64,000 bases of DNA from Porodaedalea pini (GCA_002794775.1 NBAY01000045.1:62001-126000), one strand, 5' to 3'; shown: positions 1-11,050, counted from the stretch's first letter. Notes: generated from the sequence alone by a model not told the origin. Made by a program: numbers and translations.

Positions 1-1241
1 CACTGACTCTAAATAACAAGTGAATCACTATTGAAATGGTGGATGTGTCTAGGACTCAAGCACTTGGACTAATACCACGACTCAGAATAGGACTCAGAGG
101 ATTCTCAGTACTCATACAAGCCCAAGTCATACACCCAGCACCATTTGATATTCTGCTTGGCCAACTGTTTCTTGCACATTGCAAGGCTTGGCTAATGGAC
201 ATAGAAATCGACAACCAAGTACTAGAACTAGTCCATCCAGTAATGGATGAAGGTATAACAGTCCCCCACTCCAGAACACACATGATGAAAACAAACAACC
301 AAAGAGGACAAGAGTTTTTAATAGTCAATGAATCGGCACAAGATCAATGAGATGAACCAGAAATTCAACCAGGCTACACCGCAGATACCCCAAAACCAAC
401 CACAGTTCATATTTCTTTTGACAAGCAATCTATTGAAATCACCATCCCTGAAAGAAACAATGCAAAACTGAAACAAAATATAGAAAACAACAAAACCTGA
501 ACAAATGACTTGAATGGATTATTCTCTATTAATCACCCATACAATAATGAATCCCTAATACCTTGATCTAATCAAAATCATCACACAAGCCAACCCTTCT
601 ACAAGTACAAGAAGGTCACAGATCATATAAAACCAGTCCCCACCACTCTCCCAGAGGAATACCGAATCACTAGGACAGCACACCCCAACCCTCTAAAGGG
701 CCTTCCAGAACTACTGACTCATCCTCCACCACTCTCACCTGGGAAATGACTTACCCAGGAACGATACAATGAAATGGACATAGACTTGGCCAGGTTCTTA
801 CTGCCTGAAGAAAAAGACCTTGCATGGTGGGTTATCTGCACACAGGAGATGGCATTCACATGGGATGAAACAGAGAAAGATGCCCTCAACTACAACTACT
901 TCACACCAGTCCTTATTCTGACCATTGAACATATTCCATGGGTACTGAAAAACATACCAATCCCACCAGGCATATTCGACAAGGTAGTTGCAATCATCAG
1001 ACAAAATCATGTCCGGCATATACAAACCATCAAACTCATCATACTGATCCAGATGGTTCTGCATGGTAAAGAAGGATGGAAAGTTACTGAGGATAGTCCA
1101 CAATCTTCAACTGCTAAATGCAGTCACAATACAAGACCCATTGGTACTATACCCAACAGAACATATTGCCAAGTCTTTCAGTGGTCGATCCTGCTACACA
1201 ACCTTGGACCTATTTGTGGCATTCAACTAAAGGAAACTTGC
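1..1241 (+). pseudogene. Gypsy pol fragment: protease and N-terminal RT, broken
   Basis: Residues encoded at 36-350 contain 'PFDILLGQLF', typical of the flap/second half of retropepsin-like proteases in fungal gypsy elements. Between 351 and 773 is the protease-RT connector, with several stops. From 774 the frame gives 'FLLPEEKDLAW...', then 'IPWVLKNIPIPPGI', the start of the RT fingers domain. At about 1090-1140 the frame shifts; the continuation reads 'LQLLNAVTIQD' and 'TLDLFVAFN', then stops at the insertion boundary. No active product is expected. The RT resumes at 7175. Confidence 0.75.
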
Positions 1242-1263
1242 TATACATCAGGAAAATGGCAAA
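1242..1263 (+). repeat. Left terminal inverted repeat of the gene-capture element
   Basis: All 22 bases are the exact reverse complement of 7153-7174. The outermost bases are TATACATCAGG. The first TA or TATA may be target duplication rather than element. Confidence 0.85.
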
Positions 1264-2000
1264 AACCCATAGTTAGTTATAGTGCAATATAGTCACATAG
1301 CAGTTTATAGCATGTCATAGTCATGTATAGTTGCATGGTACATAGTGATAGAGTGCTATATAGTGCATATAGTTTTATATAGTTCAGATAGTTTTATATA
1401 GTTCATAGGCTCTCATAGTCACATAAAGTTATATAGAATATAGCTTATAGTCTCCATAGTCACATAAAGTTATATAGAATATAGCTTATAGTCTCCATAG
1501 TCACATAAAGTTATATAGCATATAGTTAATAGTATCCATAGTCAGATATAGCTGTAATAGTATTATATAGTATATATCTACAATGATGCTGAGTAGAGAA
1601 TCTTAATAGCACCATGGATGAAAACCAACCTGAGGTCACAACTGAATGATGACTAGCATTTAGAATCTGTATTCATCAATCAGAAAAATATCTGCATAAA
1701 ATAATAACTATGGTTGGGAGACTGTTTTTGGCTGCTCCTATATCAGAGTCCTAAGTCTGCATTGCATCACTCTCATTCAAACATTTATTTGTATAAATTT
1801 AAATTGTCTCTACTCTTTTACCCACCAATCTTGACACACTGGTTGTTGAAGAAATACTTTGGGATGAAGGGTTCATTAAGCAGGTAAAAGTAAAAGGTGG
1901 TGAGTAAGGATCTGAGAGTCAGTGAGACGTGTCAAAATTCACAAGTCCAATTTCCCACACTCTTGCTCGTAATGGGCACCCATCCACGAGCAAGAGTGTG
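1264..2000. other. AT-rich subterminal region of the TIR element
   Basis: About 300 bp are dense in TATAGT/CTATA words (1264-1580), including a 41-bp tandem repeat. The same words recur at the other end (6830-7150), suggesting subterminal transposase-binding repeats. From 1580 to 2000 I see no gene. One oddity is a near-palindrome around 1960-2000, where CACTCTTGCTCGT faces its inverse ACGAGCAAGAGTG. Confidence 0.5.
1414..1577. repeat. 41-bp tandem repeat, about four units
   Basis: Units start at 1414, 1455, 1496 and 1537 with CATAGTCA and repeat at exactly 41-bp spacing. The first two are near-identical and the last two diverged. It lies just inside the left TIR, consistent with subterminal repeats of a DNA transposon. 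Confidence 0.75.
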
Positions 2001-2009
2001 GGAACTCAA

Positions 2010-2835
2010 TCACATGTGTGTTGGTTTTGACGCGTGCCACTGCCAACTTCACACCATCCATCAACAACAGCACCCTGGCGCGTTTGAAGGAGAATACTTT
2101 ACAATTGTTCCGCTTCAACCAGAAGGGGAAGTATGTCCAGATTGCAAACCAATATTGTCAGGATGCTCAGCTGGAAACTCTCAAGCAGTGTACTGCCGAA
2201 GGCACTCAGAAGATGGGTCTGAATGGAGAGTTTCAGACCAGCGGAAAACATCATCAGGGTGAGTCATTGTATATGGCCGATTAATGTGTTCTGACTCTAT
2301 ATGTAGCGTGAAGCTCCAAATGCAGAGTGGTGAAGCATGGCCTTTTTACCCAACGACTCCTATGATGATTTGAATGCAGGAATATCCGCGCTCAATATCT
2401 GTGCTCAATATCCATACTCTCGACCCTCCCATCAACATCTACGTGCAACACCCCATAAAGAAAGATCCCTGCTCTGGGTGACAAGGACAAGATGAAGATT
2501 AAGCTGCTCATGCTACAAAGAGGGGGCAGAAGATGTGCAAGCAGCACCGGCAGGCAGAACTGCAGGACAAGCGCGACCGCATCCGCATGGGTCTTGCTCT
2601 GTCTGATGCGTCTAAAGCCCGCCTCGCAAATCTCGTGGAAGTGCTCACCAGCGACACTGTGCAAGATCCCTCGTGCATCGAGACACGCGTGTGGCACGAG
2701 GTCACGATGTGCAAGCATAACCACGGCAAGATGAAGACGGGGTGCAAGTTTACAGACGAGCAATGCCACAAGAAGATGGAAAGCTAGAAGAGGAAAGGAA
2801 AGGGCTTGTTGGCGCTGTCTTCGAGTACGCCAATT
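2010..2835 (+). pseudogene. Captured fragment of a PRP3-like U4/U6 snRNP splicing factor gene
   Basis: One frame (2090-2250) reads 'FNQKGKYVQIANQ' followed by 'DAQLETLKQ', like the conserved segment of PRPF3/Prp3. Further on come 'AFLPNDSYDDLNAGI' (about 2340) and, at 2533-2785, 'QAELQDKRDRIRMGL', 'LANLVEVLTSDTVQDP' and 'KFTDEQ', the family's hallmark pre-C-terminal region, ending near 'KGLVGAVF' (about 2805-2830). Reading needs several frame changes and has internal stops, so this is a decayed genomic fragment of the middle of the gene. The N-terminus and the C-terminal domain are absent. The call rests on recalled family sequence. Confidence 0.75.
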
Positions 2836-2867
2836 TCTGCTTCCCTCCTACTTGATGCTTTCTATTT

Positions 2868-4757
2868 TCCAGGGTACGCGTAGGAAACGTGGCGGCTCAA
2901 CACGTGATGAGTCGAATCGTATCAGTGCTTCTGCCAATCAGTTCAACGTGAATGCTGCTTCCTCCTTCGAACATGTCGCACCGCTCAAGCAGTCTGCGAA
3001 CCGCTGGGTCGCGGGCAGCACATCCAGGCGTGGGGCCTCAATTGACACAGACTCACCTGAGATTGTGGACAAGAAAGTCCGTTTGCTACTCAACAAGCTT
3101 ACTATGGAGAAGTTTGAGTCCATCTCAAACCAGATCATTGCGTGGGCAAACAAGAGTGAGAGTGAGAAGGATGGGCATACATTCATTCAGGTCATTCGGC
3201 TTGTGTTCGAGAAGACAACGGATGAGGCAGCCTGGAGTGAGATATATGCTCGCTTGTGCCATAAGATGATAGAGCAGCTTAGTCTGAATGTGCAGGATGA
3301 TGGTATCCACAATGCTGAGGGCAAGCCAATTACAGGTGGTCTGCTTTTCCATAAGTACCTTCTGAATCGCTGTCAGGAAGACTTCGAGCGCGGCTGGACG
3401 CAGAAGGAGTCGATGGCGTCAGCGGCTCTCGTGAAGGCGACAGAGGATCAGGCTGTTAAAGATTCCAATGAAAAGGAAGAAAACAAGGGGGCTGGCGAGA
3501 GTGTGCTGTACTCGGACGAATACTATGCTGCTTAGAAGGCCAAGCGTCAAGATCTTGGACTCGTCAAGTTCATCGAGGAGCTCTTCAAGCTTCAGATGCT
3601 CACAGAACGTGTCATGTATCAAGAAGCTGCTCAGCAACGTCGACAATCCTGAGGAGGAAGAGATCAAAAGTTTATGTAAACTCCTGGCAACTGTTGGTCA
3701 GGTGCTCGATACCTCTAAGGCTCACGGACACATGGACGTCTATTTCAATCGGATGAAGGAGCTTGCGAAGAGCAGCAACGTGTCGTCTTGTATGCAGTTC
3801 ATGTTACAAGTGCGTACCCTCTGTTTCCTAGCCTTTCGTTGAGCTGACTTTCTTGGACAGGATGTGATTGAATTGCGGGAAAGGAAATGGACTACCCGCA
3901 ACTTGGTCGCTGCTCCATCAACAATCGCTCTGATTCATGAGGCAGTACGTGCTCTTGCTTTGTTACTCAATTTCACTTGTGCTTACCAATATACAGGCCG
4001 CGAAAGAGAAGGCACAACAGGAGCAACATAACTTAGCGCGGCCAGCCATGTCTCGCGGTGGTTCACGCCGTGGCCATGATCGTGACAGAAATGTTCAAGT
4101 CGGTCCCGATGGATGGGCTGTCTCTTCTGGTCCTTCGAGGCCTGCAAGCGAGGTGGGTGATCTGACAAACTCTGGCAAGATTCAAAAGGGCAGTGGCACC
4201 ATGAACTTCGGACCGACTAGTGTCTTCACGAAGAAGGGAGACAGCAAGCGCGACAGTGCGAGCCTTTCAAGGACAAGTTCGAACATGAACATGTTCCAAA
4301 TGCTGCGGGCCACTGAGGCCGCTAATGATGCTCCTACTGCATCCTCGTCTCATCCAAGTCGCCCGTCAAGCCGTATAACAAGCGTCAACTTGACCCACAA
4401 CGCACCTGTGGAACCTGCCCAACCTGCTCAGCGTCCCAGACCCAACCTGCTTCCGCGTTCAAAGCCCATGCAGGAGAAGTCGGAGAATAGTCCCGCTGAG
4501 ACTCACGACAGCGAGGAGGGCGAGGAGGGCGAGATTCTCGAGAAGGACTATGGAAAAATTGTCGATGTCGAAGGAGCAAGCAGAAAAGAAGACTGACCAG
4601 GACTGCAAGGAATTCTTCGCTATCCGCGATCTCAACGATGCAGAAGAGTATTTCTCTGCACTTCCCTCGGAGCATCGACATCTTCTCGTCGAGAAGCTTG
4701 TCATGTCTACTATTGAGGCGAAGGAGGCTGATGCCAAACTCGTTGCCGACCTGTTTG
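2868..4757 (+). pseudogene. Captured fragment of translation initiation factor eIF4G (MIF4G and start of MA3)
   Basis: At 2868-3535 the frame gives an eIF4G linker, 'SANRWVAGS', then the MIF4G HEAT domain ('VRLLLNKLTMEKFESIS', 'IIAWANKSE', 'IQVIRLVFEKTTDEAAWSE', 'YARLCHKM', 'LLNRCQEDFERGW'). A stop follows 'SDEYYAA', then 'AKRQDLGLVKFIEELFKLQ' and, after a small deletion, 'LLSNVDNPEEEEIKSLCKLL'. Two GT-AG introns of roughly 50 bp are retained (about 3809-3859, where 'MQFMLQ' joins 'DVIELRERKW', and about 3947-3997). The linker (3998-4595) is followed by the MA3 start ('EHRHLLVEKLVM', 'EAKEADAKLVADLFE'), which then ends abruptly. The N-terminal and C-terminal parts are missing. The introns point to DNA-level capture. 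Confidence 0.88.
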
Positions 4758-6690
4758 AGTGTGCACCGTCTCAGCGCTGCTACCAACCCGTTCACTGCGA
4801 ATGTTGCTTCCTCGTCGAAACCGATGCCAACACGTTCCCGAAGGTTGTCACGGTCCTTGGAGCATCGCTCGCATCATCGACTTCCCCCTTCGCCGTACGT
4901 GCGCTCGCCTCCCATCCTACTGTCTTCCTCTCTGGAACCAACATTGCTTCATACTTGCGCGTTCTCAGAACCGGGGAGGTCAAGCTTCACGAAGTAGACT
5001 TTGCGACACTCAAGACCGATGCTGCAGCGCCTGCTCCACCCATGTCTGCAATTGCCGTCCAGGAAAAGGCAGCGAAAGAGGAAGGGAGAAATGATGGCGC
5101 CGTGAAGGCTGCATTTGGCATGAAGAAAGAGGTCGACTTTCCGGTATCGTATATGTACGTGTGCTGATTGTTCTGTAATCCCTCACTTAGTGCTGATAAG
5201 TATCATAGGCATTGATCAAGGCTGATACGTTAGACTACTACAGCGTTAGTGGATGCTACAGTCCTAATCACTGGCCGCACTGCATCTGGGAAGCAGTACA
5301 AGGTATTTTGAAGAAACAAGCATCTGCATCTCAGGTTCTTACTTGCCAACAGAACGTTTCAACGCAAGAATCAAGGAGATGGGTGAGTGTAGAGAATGGC
5401 TACTTCCCAATGTTTGTGTCTAAAAAGGTGCTCGAGCATGATAAGGACCACTTTGAGGGCCTTTCTCCAGAAGTGGCATGGGTGACAGGGCATAGGTGTC
5501 CAAATTTTTTGATTTCTAACTATTGACATGCGTCTTCAGAGGGAGCTCCGAGCTTGAGGAGCCCTCCCTACTACGCCTAATGGAACAAGAACTACTGGGA
5601 TCTATCCCTCAAGCTCAATCAGTGGAACCGTGTTGTGCACTGGGAGTTCAAGAGCCCCAGCCGTTCCTCCGTATGCATGAATTCCTATGGCAGGAAGGCC
5701 ACAGTGCGCATCTCACAAAGGAGGCCGATGCTGATGTATGGGAAGTTCTCGACTTATATCGTCGCGTGTACGAGGAACTAATTGCTGTAGCCGTCATCCC
5801 TGGCTTCAAGTCCGAGAAGAAGTTCCCGGTGGACTGTACATGACTCCCGTGGAAGGCTTCATTTCGACGACTGGTCGTGGCATCCAAGCTGCGATGTCGC
5901 ACTGCCTTGGCCAAAACTTCTCACAGCCAGAGATGTTCAACATTGTGGTCGAAGACCCAAACAATCCGTAGGGTATGGGTCCGAACGGTGGCAAATTATT
6001 TGTATGGCAGAACTTGTGGGGCCCAAGCACGCGCACGATCGGGGTCACAGTTATGATTCACGGCGACAACCAGGGTCTTGTTGTCCCACCACGCATTGTG
6101 AGCGTCCAAGCAATCATTGTCCCCTGCGGTATCACCGCACGCACTAATAAGCAGGAGTTATGCGACCGCTGTGAGGAGTTCACGAAGATGCTCAGGAAAG
6201 CCGGTATCTGCGTGAAGACGGATGTACGGGACGGCTACACTCCTGGCTACAAGTTCAACAACTGGGAACAGGAGGTGTGAAAATACAATCATTCCTTATT
6301 CCTCGGTTTGCCTATGGTCTTACAAATGGCTTTTTGTCCAGAGTGTGCTACTTCGCCTCGAATTTGGTCCGGTCGATATCCAGAAGCAAACACTCTCTGT
6401 GTGACGTGATCCAGGTGTTCAAGCTCTAATAGCAGTCGCAGAACTGGAGACTGCCATACCTGCACTTCTCGAGACTATCCAATGGGAGATGTTCGAGTGC
6501 GTGAAGGCACTGTACATGTCTGGCCTGCGTGTCGTGACCAAATGGGACGATGTCGTGCTGACACTCGACAGTAAATGTGTTGCAGTCCTTCCGTGGTGCG
6601 AAGAGGAAGTGGGTGACGTCGACATCAAGGAACATAGCAGACGCAGGTGCATATCTAATGTGCATCATCATGGAGCAAGTCTGATGAGGA
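4758..6690 (+). pseudogene. Captured, decayed prolyl-tRNA synthetase (eukaryote/archaeal type) gene
   Basis: The N-terminal part is weakly readable (4760-5100). Then 'MKKEVDFP', an intron-like gap (5159-5208, GT...AG) and 'IKADTLDYYSVSGCY' give the class II catalytic entry of ProRS. Later pieces are 'YFPMFVSKKVLEHDKDH', 'GLSPEVAWVTGH', '[15 protein letters not shown]', '[19 protein letters not shown]', 'VEGFISTTGRGIQAAMSH', 'HCLGQNFS', 'GPSTRTIGVTVMIHGDNQG' (about 6017-6075), the anticodon-binding domain ('IVPCGITA', 'RKAGICVKTDVRDGYTPGY') and the C-terminal 'AVLPWCEEEVGDVDIKE'. It needs many frame changes and has stops (for example TAG after 'DPNNP', 5969-5971). Nearly the whole catalytic region is represented but cannot be expressed intact. 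Confidence 0.88.
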
Positions 6691-6704
6691 AGTCAGGGAG
6701 ATAA

Positions 6705-7152
6705 GCCGGCAGTCAGAAGTTCATGGCTACACCATTAGGGATGTAGATCCAATGTAATTTATATACTATAATATATGATTTTTGCAATCTGCCTGCTATC
6801 TGAATAAAAGTGTGAGGTCCTGAGATGCCCTAGCAAGTATGACACTGCCTAGTCACCTGGCTATAGACTCCTTTATATCAATATAGGCCACTATATGTCT
6901 CTAAGAAATTATGGCCTATTTGACCCTATGTGCTATTCAGTGCTATAATACTATACCACTGTGGTCTATCCACACTATGTGATATCCCTCTATGGCCTAT
7001 TCTGTGCTATGTAACATACAGCTATGGCACTATGGTACTATATAGTCCTATATAGAGGGGGGGTTACTATATAGAGGGGGGGTTACCATTAACTACTAAA
7101 CAACTATGGACTACTATAAATGCTATATAGTAGCATATAACAGTGTATAGTG
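6705..7152. other. Right subterminal region of the TIR element, no gene
   Basis: This is AT-rich DNA full of CTATA/TATAG words (6830-7150), matching the word content of the left end. It includes a direct repeat of the 19-mer TATATAGAGGGGGGGTTAC (about 7046-7085). No reading frame is supported. Confidence 0.5.
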
Positions 7153-7174
7153 TTTGCCATTTTCCTGATGTATA
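7153..7174 (-). repeat. Right terminal inverted repeat of the gene-capture element
   Basis: This is the perfect reverse complement of 1242-1263, ending CCTGATGTATA. The gypsy RT frame resumes immediately after it. Confidence 0.85.
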
Positions 7175-8230
7175 AAGTAGGGACATAACTACTTTCCAGA
7201 CACCACTAGGGGCATTCCAACTCACATCAATTCCCATGGGATATATGAACTCACAGCAAATCATGCACGCCGATGTTATGTTCATCTTGAAGGATGAGAT
7301 CCTGGACATTGCATTCCCATACATTGACAATGTACCCATAAAAGGACCACCCACACAATACGAACTACCAGATGGATCATATGAAACCATCCCAGAGAAT
7401 CTGGGAATTTGTCAATTCATATGGGAACACCTAAATGACATCAACAGAGTTCTCCAAAGGTTCAAAGTAGTCAGAGTGACTCTGTCCAGGAAAAAGTTGA
7501 TACTCACCGCTCCCAAAGCTGTGATAGTTGGCCACACCTGCAATTACTCAGGGTGAGTCCCAGACAAAGCATGAGTCCAAAAGATCCTTGACTGGCCCCC
7601 TTGTGAAGATATTACTGATGTTCAATCATTCCTAGGAACTGCAGGAGTCCTTAGGCATTTCATCAACAACTTCGCCTGGCTGGCGTATGATCTGAACTGA
7701 CTCATTGGCAAGGACATCACCTTCTCATTCGGACAACACAAACAATGATCCATGGACTAACTCAAAAAGGCAGTTGCCAAGTCTGGAGCCATCAGGCTGA
7801 TCAATTACAAATGTGGAAGACTGGTCCACCTTTGCATAGACTCATCAATTTGAGGATATGGAGTGATTCTCCTACAGATTGGGGAAAATGAGGAATGGTT
7901 CCCAGCCTGTTTTATGTCTGCAACATGGAATGAGAGAGAACAGAACTACTCACAACCAAAGGTAGAACTGTTTAGCCTCATGAGGGCTCTCCATAACACT
8001 CAGATTTAACTGATAGGACTGGACCATTTTTACATTGAAGTCAACACCAAGTACATTAAAGGCATGATCAACAACCCCAACATCCAGCCAAATGCAACAA
8101 TCAACTGGTGGATCACTGGAATTCTACTATTCCACTTCATGATCATCCATGTACCAGGCACTCAGCATACAGACCCAGACAGACTCAGTCAATGAAAGTG
8201 AGCAGACACTGACCCTCTGGACAATGAAAA
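7175..8230 (+). pseudogene. Old gypsy pol, second part: RT palm/thumb and RNase H
   Basis: Reading starts with 'RDITTFQTPLGAFQLTSIP' and 'GYMNSQQIMHADVMFIL', followed by 'AFPYIDNVPIKGPPTQYE', where 'YIDN' replaces the catalytic YxDD (second D to N). The RT thumb ('VIVGHTCNYSG', 'QSFLGTAGVLRHFINNF') and the RNase H start ('LCIDSSI*GYGVIL') follow, then 'WFPACFMSATWNEREQNYS' and 'IHVPGTQHTDPDRLSQ'. Stops at about 7558, 7570, 7699, 7747, 7850 and 8010 are mostly TGA. CG dinucleotides are very rare. Confidence 0.8.
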
Positions 8231-8329
8231 CTATGAGGAATGGATTGACAACCAGTACACTTTCATATTCATAGCATACACTGGAGACATTCCTCCCACT
8301 ACCAATCCTCCCACCATTCCCTGATCAAC

Positions 8330-9757
8330 TGCAGCAGAATTAGCCAATCAAGAGTTGGTACAGATTGAGGAATTCCTCAATGACCCAAAGAAGCCAGAAG
8401 ATATGATGGACAACAAATTTTGACACTTTGTAACAAAGGCAACTAGGTTTTTCATCACAGATGAACAACTCTGGAGGAAATGATACTCAGGATCACACCA
8501 ACTCATACTTGCATAAGATTGCTGATTCTCAGTCATGCAGTCAGTGCATGATGACCTGGGACACAAAGGATTCTTTTCAGTACAACTATGAATCCATGAT
8601 CAATTTTGGTGGCCCATGATGAATTTGGATATACATTGGTTCCTGAAGACATGTCACTTGTGTCAGACTCAGCAATTCACTCATGTATGAATCCTGCCAA
8701 ATGTCCCAACACCAGTGCTGTTATTTGTCAGGCTACACATAGATGTGATGCTCATGCCCAAATCAGGGGGATTCAGGTATATCATCCAGGCAAGGGACTT
8801 GCTCACAGGATACCTGGAGTTCAGACTATTGCACACTGACAACTCAAGATCAATTGCCAACTTCATTTTTCAAGACATCATATGTTAATGGGGTTATGTC
8901 TATGAGATTGTATCAAACAATGGTCCATCATTTGATGGAGAAGTAATCAGAATGTTGGCAAGATATGGAGTACACAATATCTGAATCTCCCCCTACAACT
9001 TGAGAGCAAACAGAATCGTAGAATGATGCCATAGGGACCTCAGGGAAATGTTGATGAAACTTGCTGGGAATGATGAAGCTTGATGGTCACAACACACATA
9101 CCATGCAATATGGGCTGAGAGGATCACAATTCAGAAAGCAACAGGATATTCGCCATATTACATGGTCCATGGAGTCCAGCCGATCCTTCCATTCAATCTG
9201 GCTGAACAAATGTACATGTCACCAGTATACTCATCCAAGGTATCACAGGCTGAACTACTTGCAGCATAAGAAAGGGCACTCCAGCATCAACCAGAAGACT
9301 TGAAACAAGTACACTCAGCAGTCATGCAGGCTCACTTCAAATTGATCCAGCAATTTGAAAAACACTATCAAAACATGATTCAAGACTATAACTTTGGCCC
9401 TGGAGCCCTGGTTCTCATTCAAAACTCACAAATCAACATGGAACTAAGCCAGAAAGCCAAGCCAAAATACCTTGGACCTATGGTACTTGTTTGCTGAACA
9501 ACCAGAGGATTGTACATTCTTGCAGAACTCACAGGTACAGTCTCAGCATTACAATACACAGCCTTCAGAGTCATTCTGTACCACCCCTGAGTGAACATAA
9601 CAACTCCAGTCATCCAGATAGTGGACCAGACCAACTCAGAACTCAACAAACTTGCCAACAAACATTCAAAAGTCAAAGAGGAGGAGCTCAGTGCTGAGGA
9701 TCAGCCACCAACAACAGAAATCCTTGACACTGACTCTGGAACTGAATCTAAATCATG
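8330..9757 (+). pseudogene. Old gypsy pol, third part: integrase, broken
   Basis: Fragments read 'FVTKATRFFI', the zinc-binding region ('HDDLGHKGFFSVQ', 'TCHLCQTQQ'), and the integrase core ('ARDLLTGYLEF', 'SNNGPSFDGEVIRMLARYG', 'ATGYSPYYMVHGVQP'). A C-terminal segment follows ('YNFGPGALVLIQNSQI', 'AKPKYLGPMVLV'), ending in an acidic tail and a stop at 9757. Stops interrupt the core repeatedly, for example at 8503, 8890 and 9025. From 9758 to 9839 there is short non-coding DNA without an obvious polypurine tract. Confidence 0.75.
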
Positions 9758-9839
9758 ATACTCCTTATTCTCCTTAATATTTGTACTCATTCTGTTTCAT
9801 TTCACACACTAAAACCACACTCTCAAACTTCAAAACTGC

Positions 9840-11050
9840 TGTAACACCAACCAGCACGTTGGGCACAGAATGAGTGGAATGCATGGTATGTATGTCACAA
9901 AGTCGAAGAGCCTCAACTTGGCAATCAAGCTAAGTAGTACACCCAGATCGGCAGTGTCTACCCAGACACAGAATGCATGCAATGGCCAGATCACATGCAT
10001 CAGCAACTCAAACCAACCCTGGTGCACTTATCTGTGCATGTGCCCTTTTGACCTTGCCAAAGGTTCATTCATTTGCCTTTGTCTAACGAACACACAGCAG
10101 CCCAGCATTGGTCATTCCAGCTCCATACAAAGGATCCCAAAGCTCACCGATGCTACACCAAGTCAACATGTGCTGCCCCCACCTTTCAGTCATCTGGATC
10201 ATGGAGCTGCTGTAGCGATTAACTATCGCCTATGCGCCAGCTGAGTCTTTCTGCCCTCACTTACACTACTCCTTTGACTCCCTTTACCGGCCGCCGAACA
10301 TTACCATTTATTCATTCGTAATCGGCGGCCTACTCTTTATTATTAATTCTTGGTATGGACACGATCGGACGGACGGATGTCGTACGAACTCGATCAGCAC
10401 ATGGACGACCGACTCTCGTGGGCACAGGTGGAAGGACTTAGGGGAGTAGGACAAGGACGTGGGATACAGTTGTGCAGTGGTGGGAGATGAGAGAGCAGGT
10501 TGGGCACTACAATATCACTCCACGATGATCGGCTGCATGATGTGCACAGGCCGATCGCCGACTCACCTTCACATCTGTTCACACAGACTCGGCCGAGTCC
10601 TGCACCGCTTTCTCTGCTTCAGTTTAGTATAAATTCGTGGTAGTTTGTACACACACAGACACGGAGACACGGACACAGACACACACAGTACAGAAGACAG
10701 ACAGTCCCCTCTCCACCTCTAGACCGCAATCTACTACATGCATTACTACGAACTACTTGCCCGACTCTCGTTCTGAAAACAGTATACACCGACTCTGTCG
10801 CCGACTCTCAGAACTCCGTCACCCAATCACCGAACGCCCTCGGCCGCTGCCTCAAGTGCCGATTTTACCCGCCCGAGTCTTAGTCTAACCGGAATCCTGC
10901 AGGTATCCGTATCGCCAAGTCTTCATATCTCGAACCTCGCTCTACTTAGGTTGTCCCTCTCGGTATACTGAGTCACCACAGTCCCCCTTGGGTCAAACAC
11001 GAGCGCTAGCCCAGATCGCCCTTCGGATTGGAAGAGTCTGCACCCCTACA
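9840..11050 (+). repeat. LTR-like block (TG...CA), possibly the 3' LTR of the old gypsy element or a separate solo LTR
   Basis: The block starts TGTAACACC and ends CACCCCTACA. It follows the gypsy pol end by about 80 bp and abuts the broken integrase of copy A exactly at its CA end (11050/11051). A TATA-like TATAAA lies at about 10629, some 420 bp before the right end. A CACACA/GACACGG simple repeat follows at 10650-10690. CpG is sparse before about 10240 and abundant after it, so the block may be composite. No TSD was found. No gene is seen here; the short ORFs have no recognisable product. Confidence 0.4.

Larger units (their letters stand above)
1242..7174 (+). mobile_element. Non-autonomous TIR transposon carrying fragments of three host genes
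   Basis: A 22-bp perfect terminal inverted repeat (1242-1263 and 7153-7174, starting TATACATCAGGAAAATG) bounds this 5,933 bp block. The gypsy RT is interrupted exactly at these ends, reading '...AFN*RKLA' on the left and 'SRDITTFQTPLG' on the right. No transposase is recognisable. Inside, on +, lie fragments of PRP3 (about 2010-2830), eIF4G (about 2868-4757) and prolyl-tRNA synthetase (about 4758-6690), each with intron-like sequence, flanked by AT-rich subterminal repeats. This matches the Pack-TYPE class of gene-capturing DNA transposons. The TSD is ambiguous: TA, or the palindrome TATA. The superfamily is not identified. Confidence 0.8.
1..11050 (+). mobile_element. Old, CpG-depleted Ty3/gypsy retrotransposon (5' end outside window)
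   Basis: Pieces of a gypsy pol polyprotein can be read in order on +: protease (36-350), RT (774-1241 and 7175 onward), RNase H, integrase (to about 9757). All are broken by stops and small frameshifts. The RT resembles the basidiomycete gypsy group whose RT starts with a short acidic block before the 'IPIPPGI' motif. Many stops are TGA where arginine or tryptophan is expected, and CG dinucleotides are almost absent, so C-to-T decay at methylated CpG is the likely cause. A 5.9 kb TIR element splits the RT. The gag and 5' LTR would lie left of the window; 9840-11050 is the best candidate 3' LTR, but this link is uncertain. Confidence 0.75.

Noticed and set aside
1897..2262. Open frame of 121 codons on +
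   Set aside because: Its translation matches nothing; the PRP3 homology lies in the overlapping frame (2090-2250).
2000..6700. Retrocopy (processed pseudogene) origin for the eIF4G and ProRS fragments
   Set aside because: GT-AG intron sequences remain in frame-consistent places (for example 3809-3859 and 5159-5208) and there is no poly-A tail, so DNA-level capture fits better.
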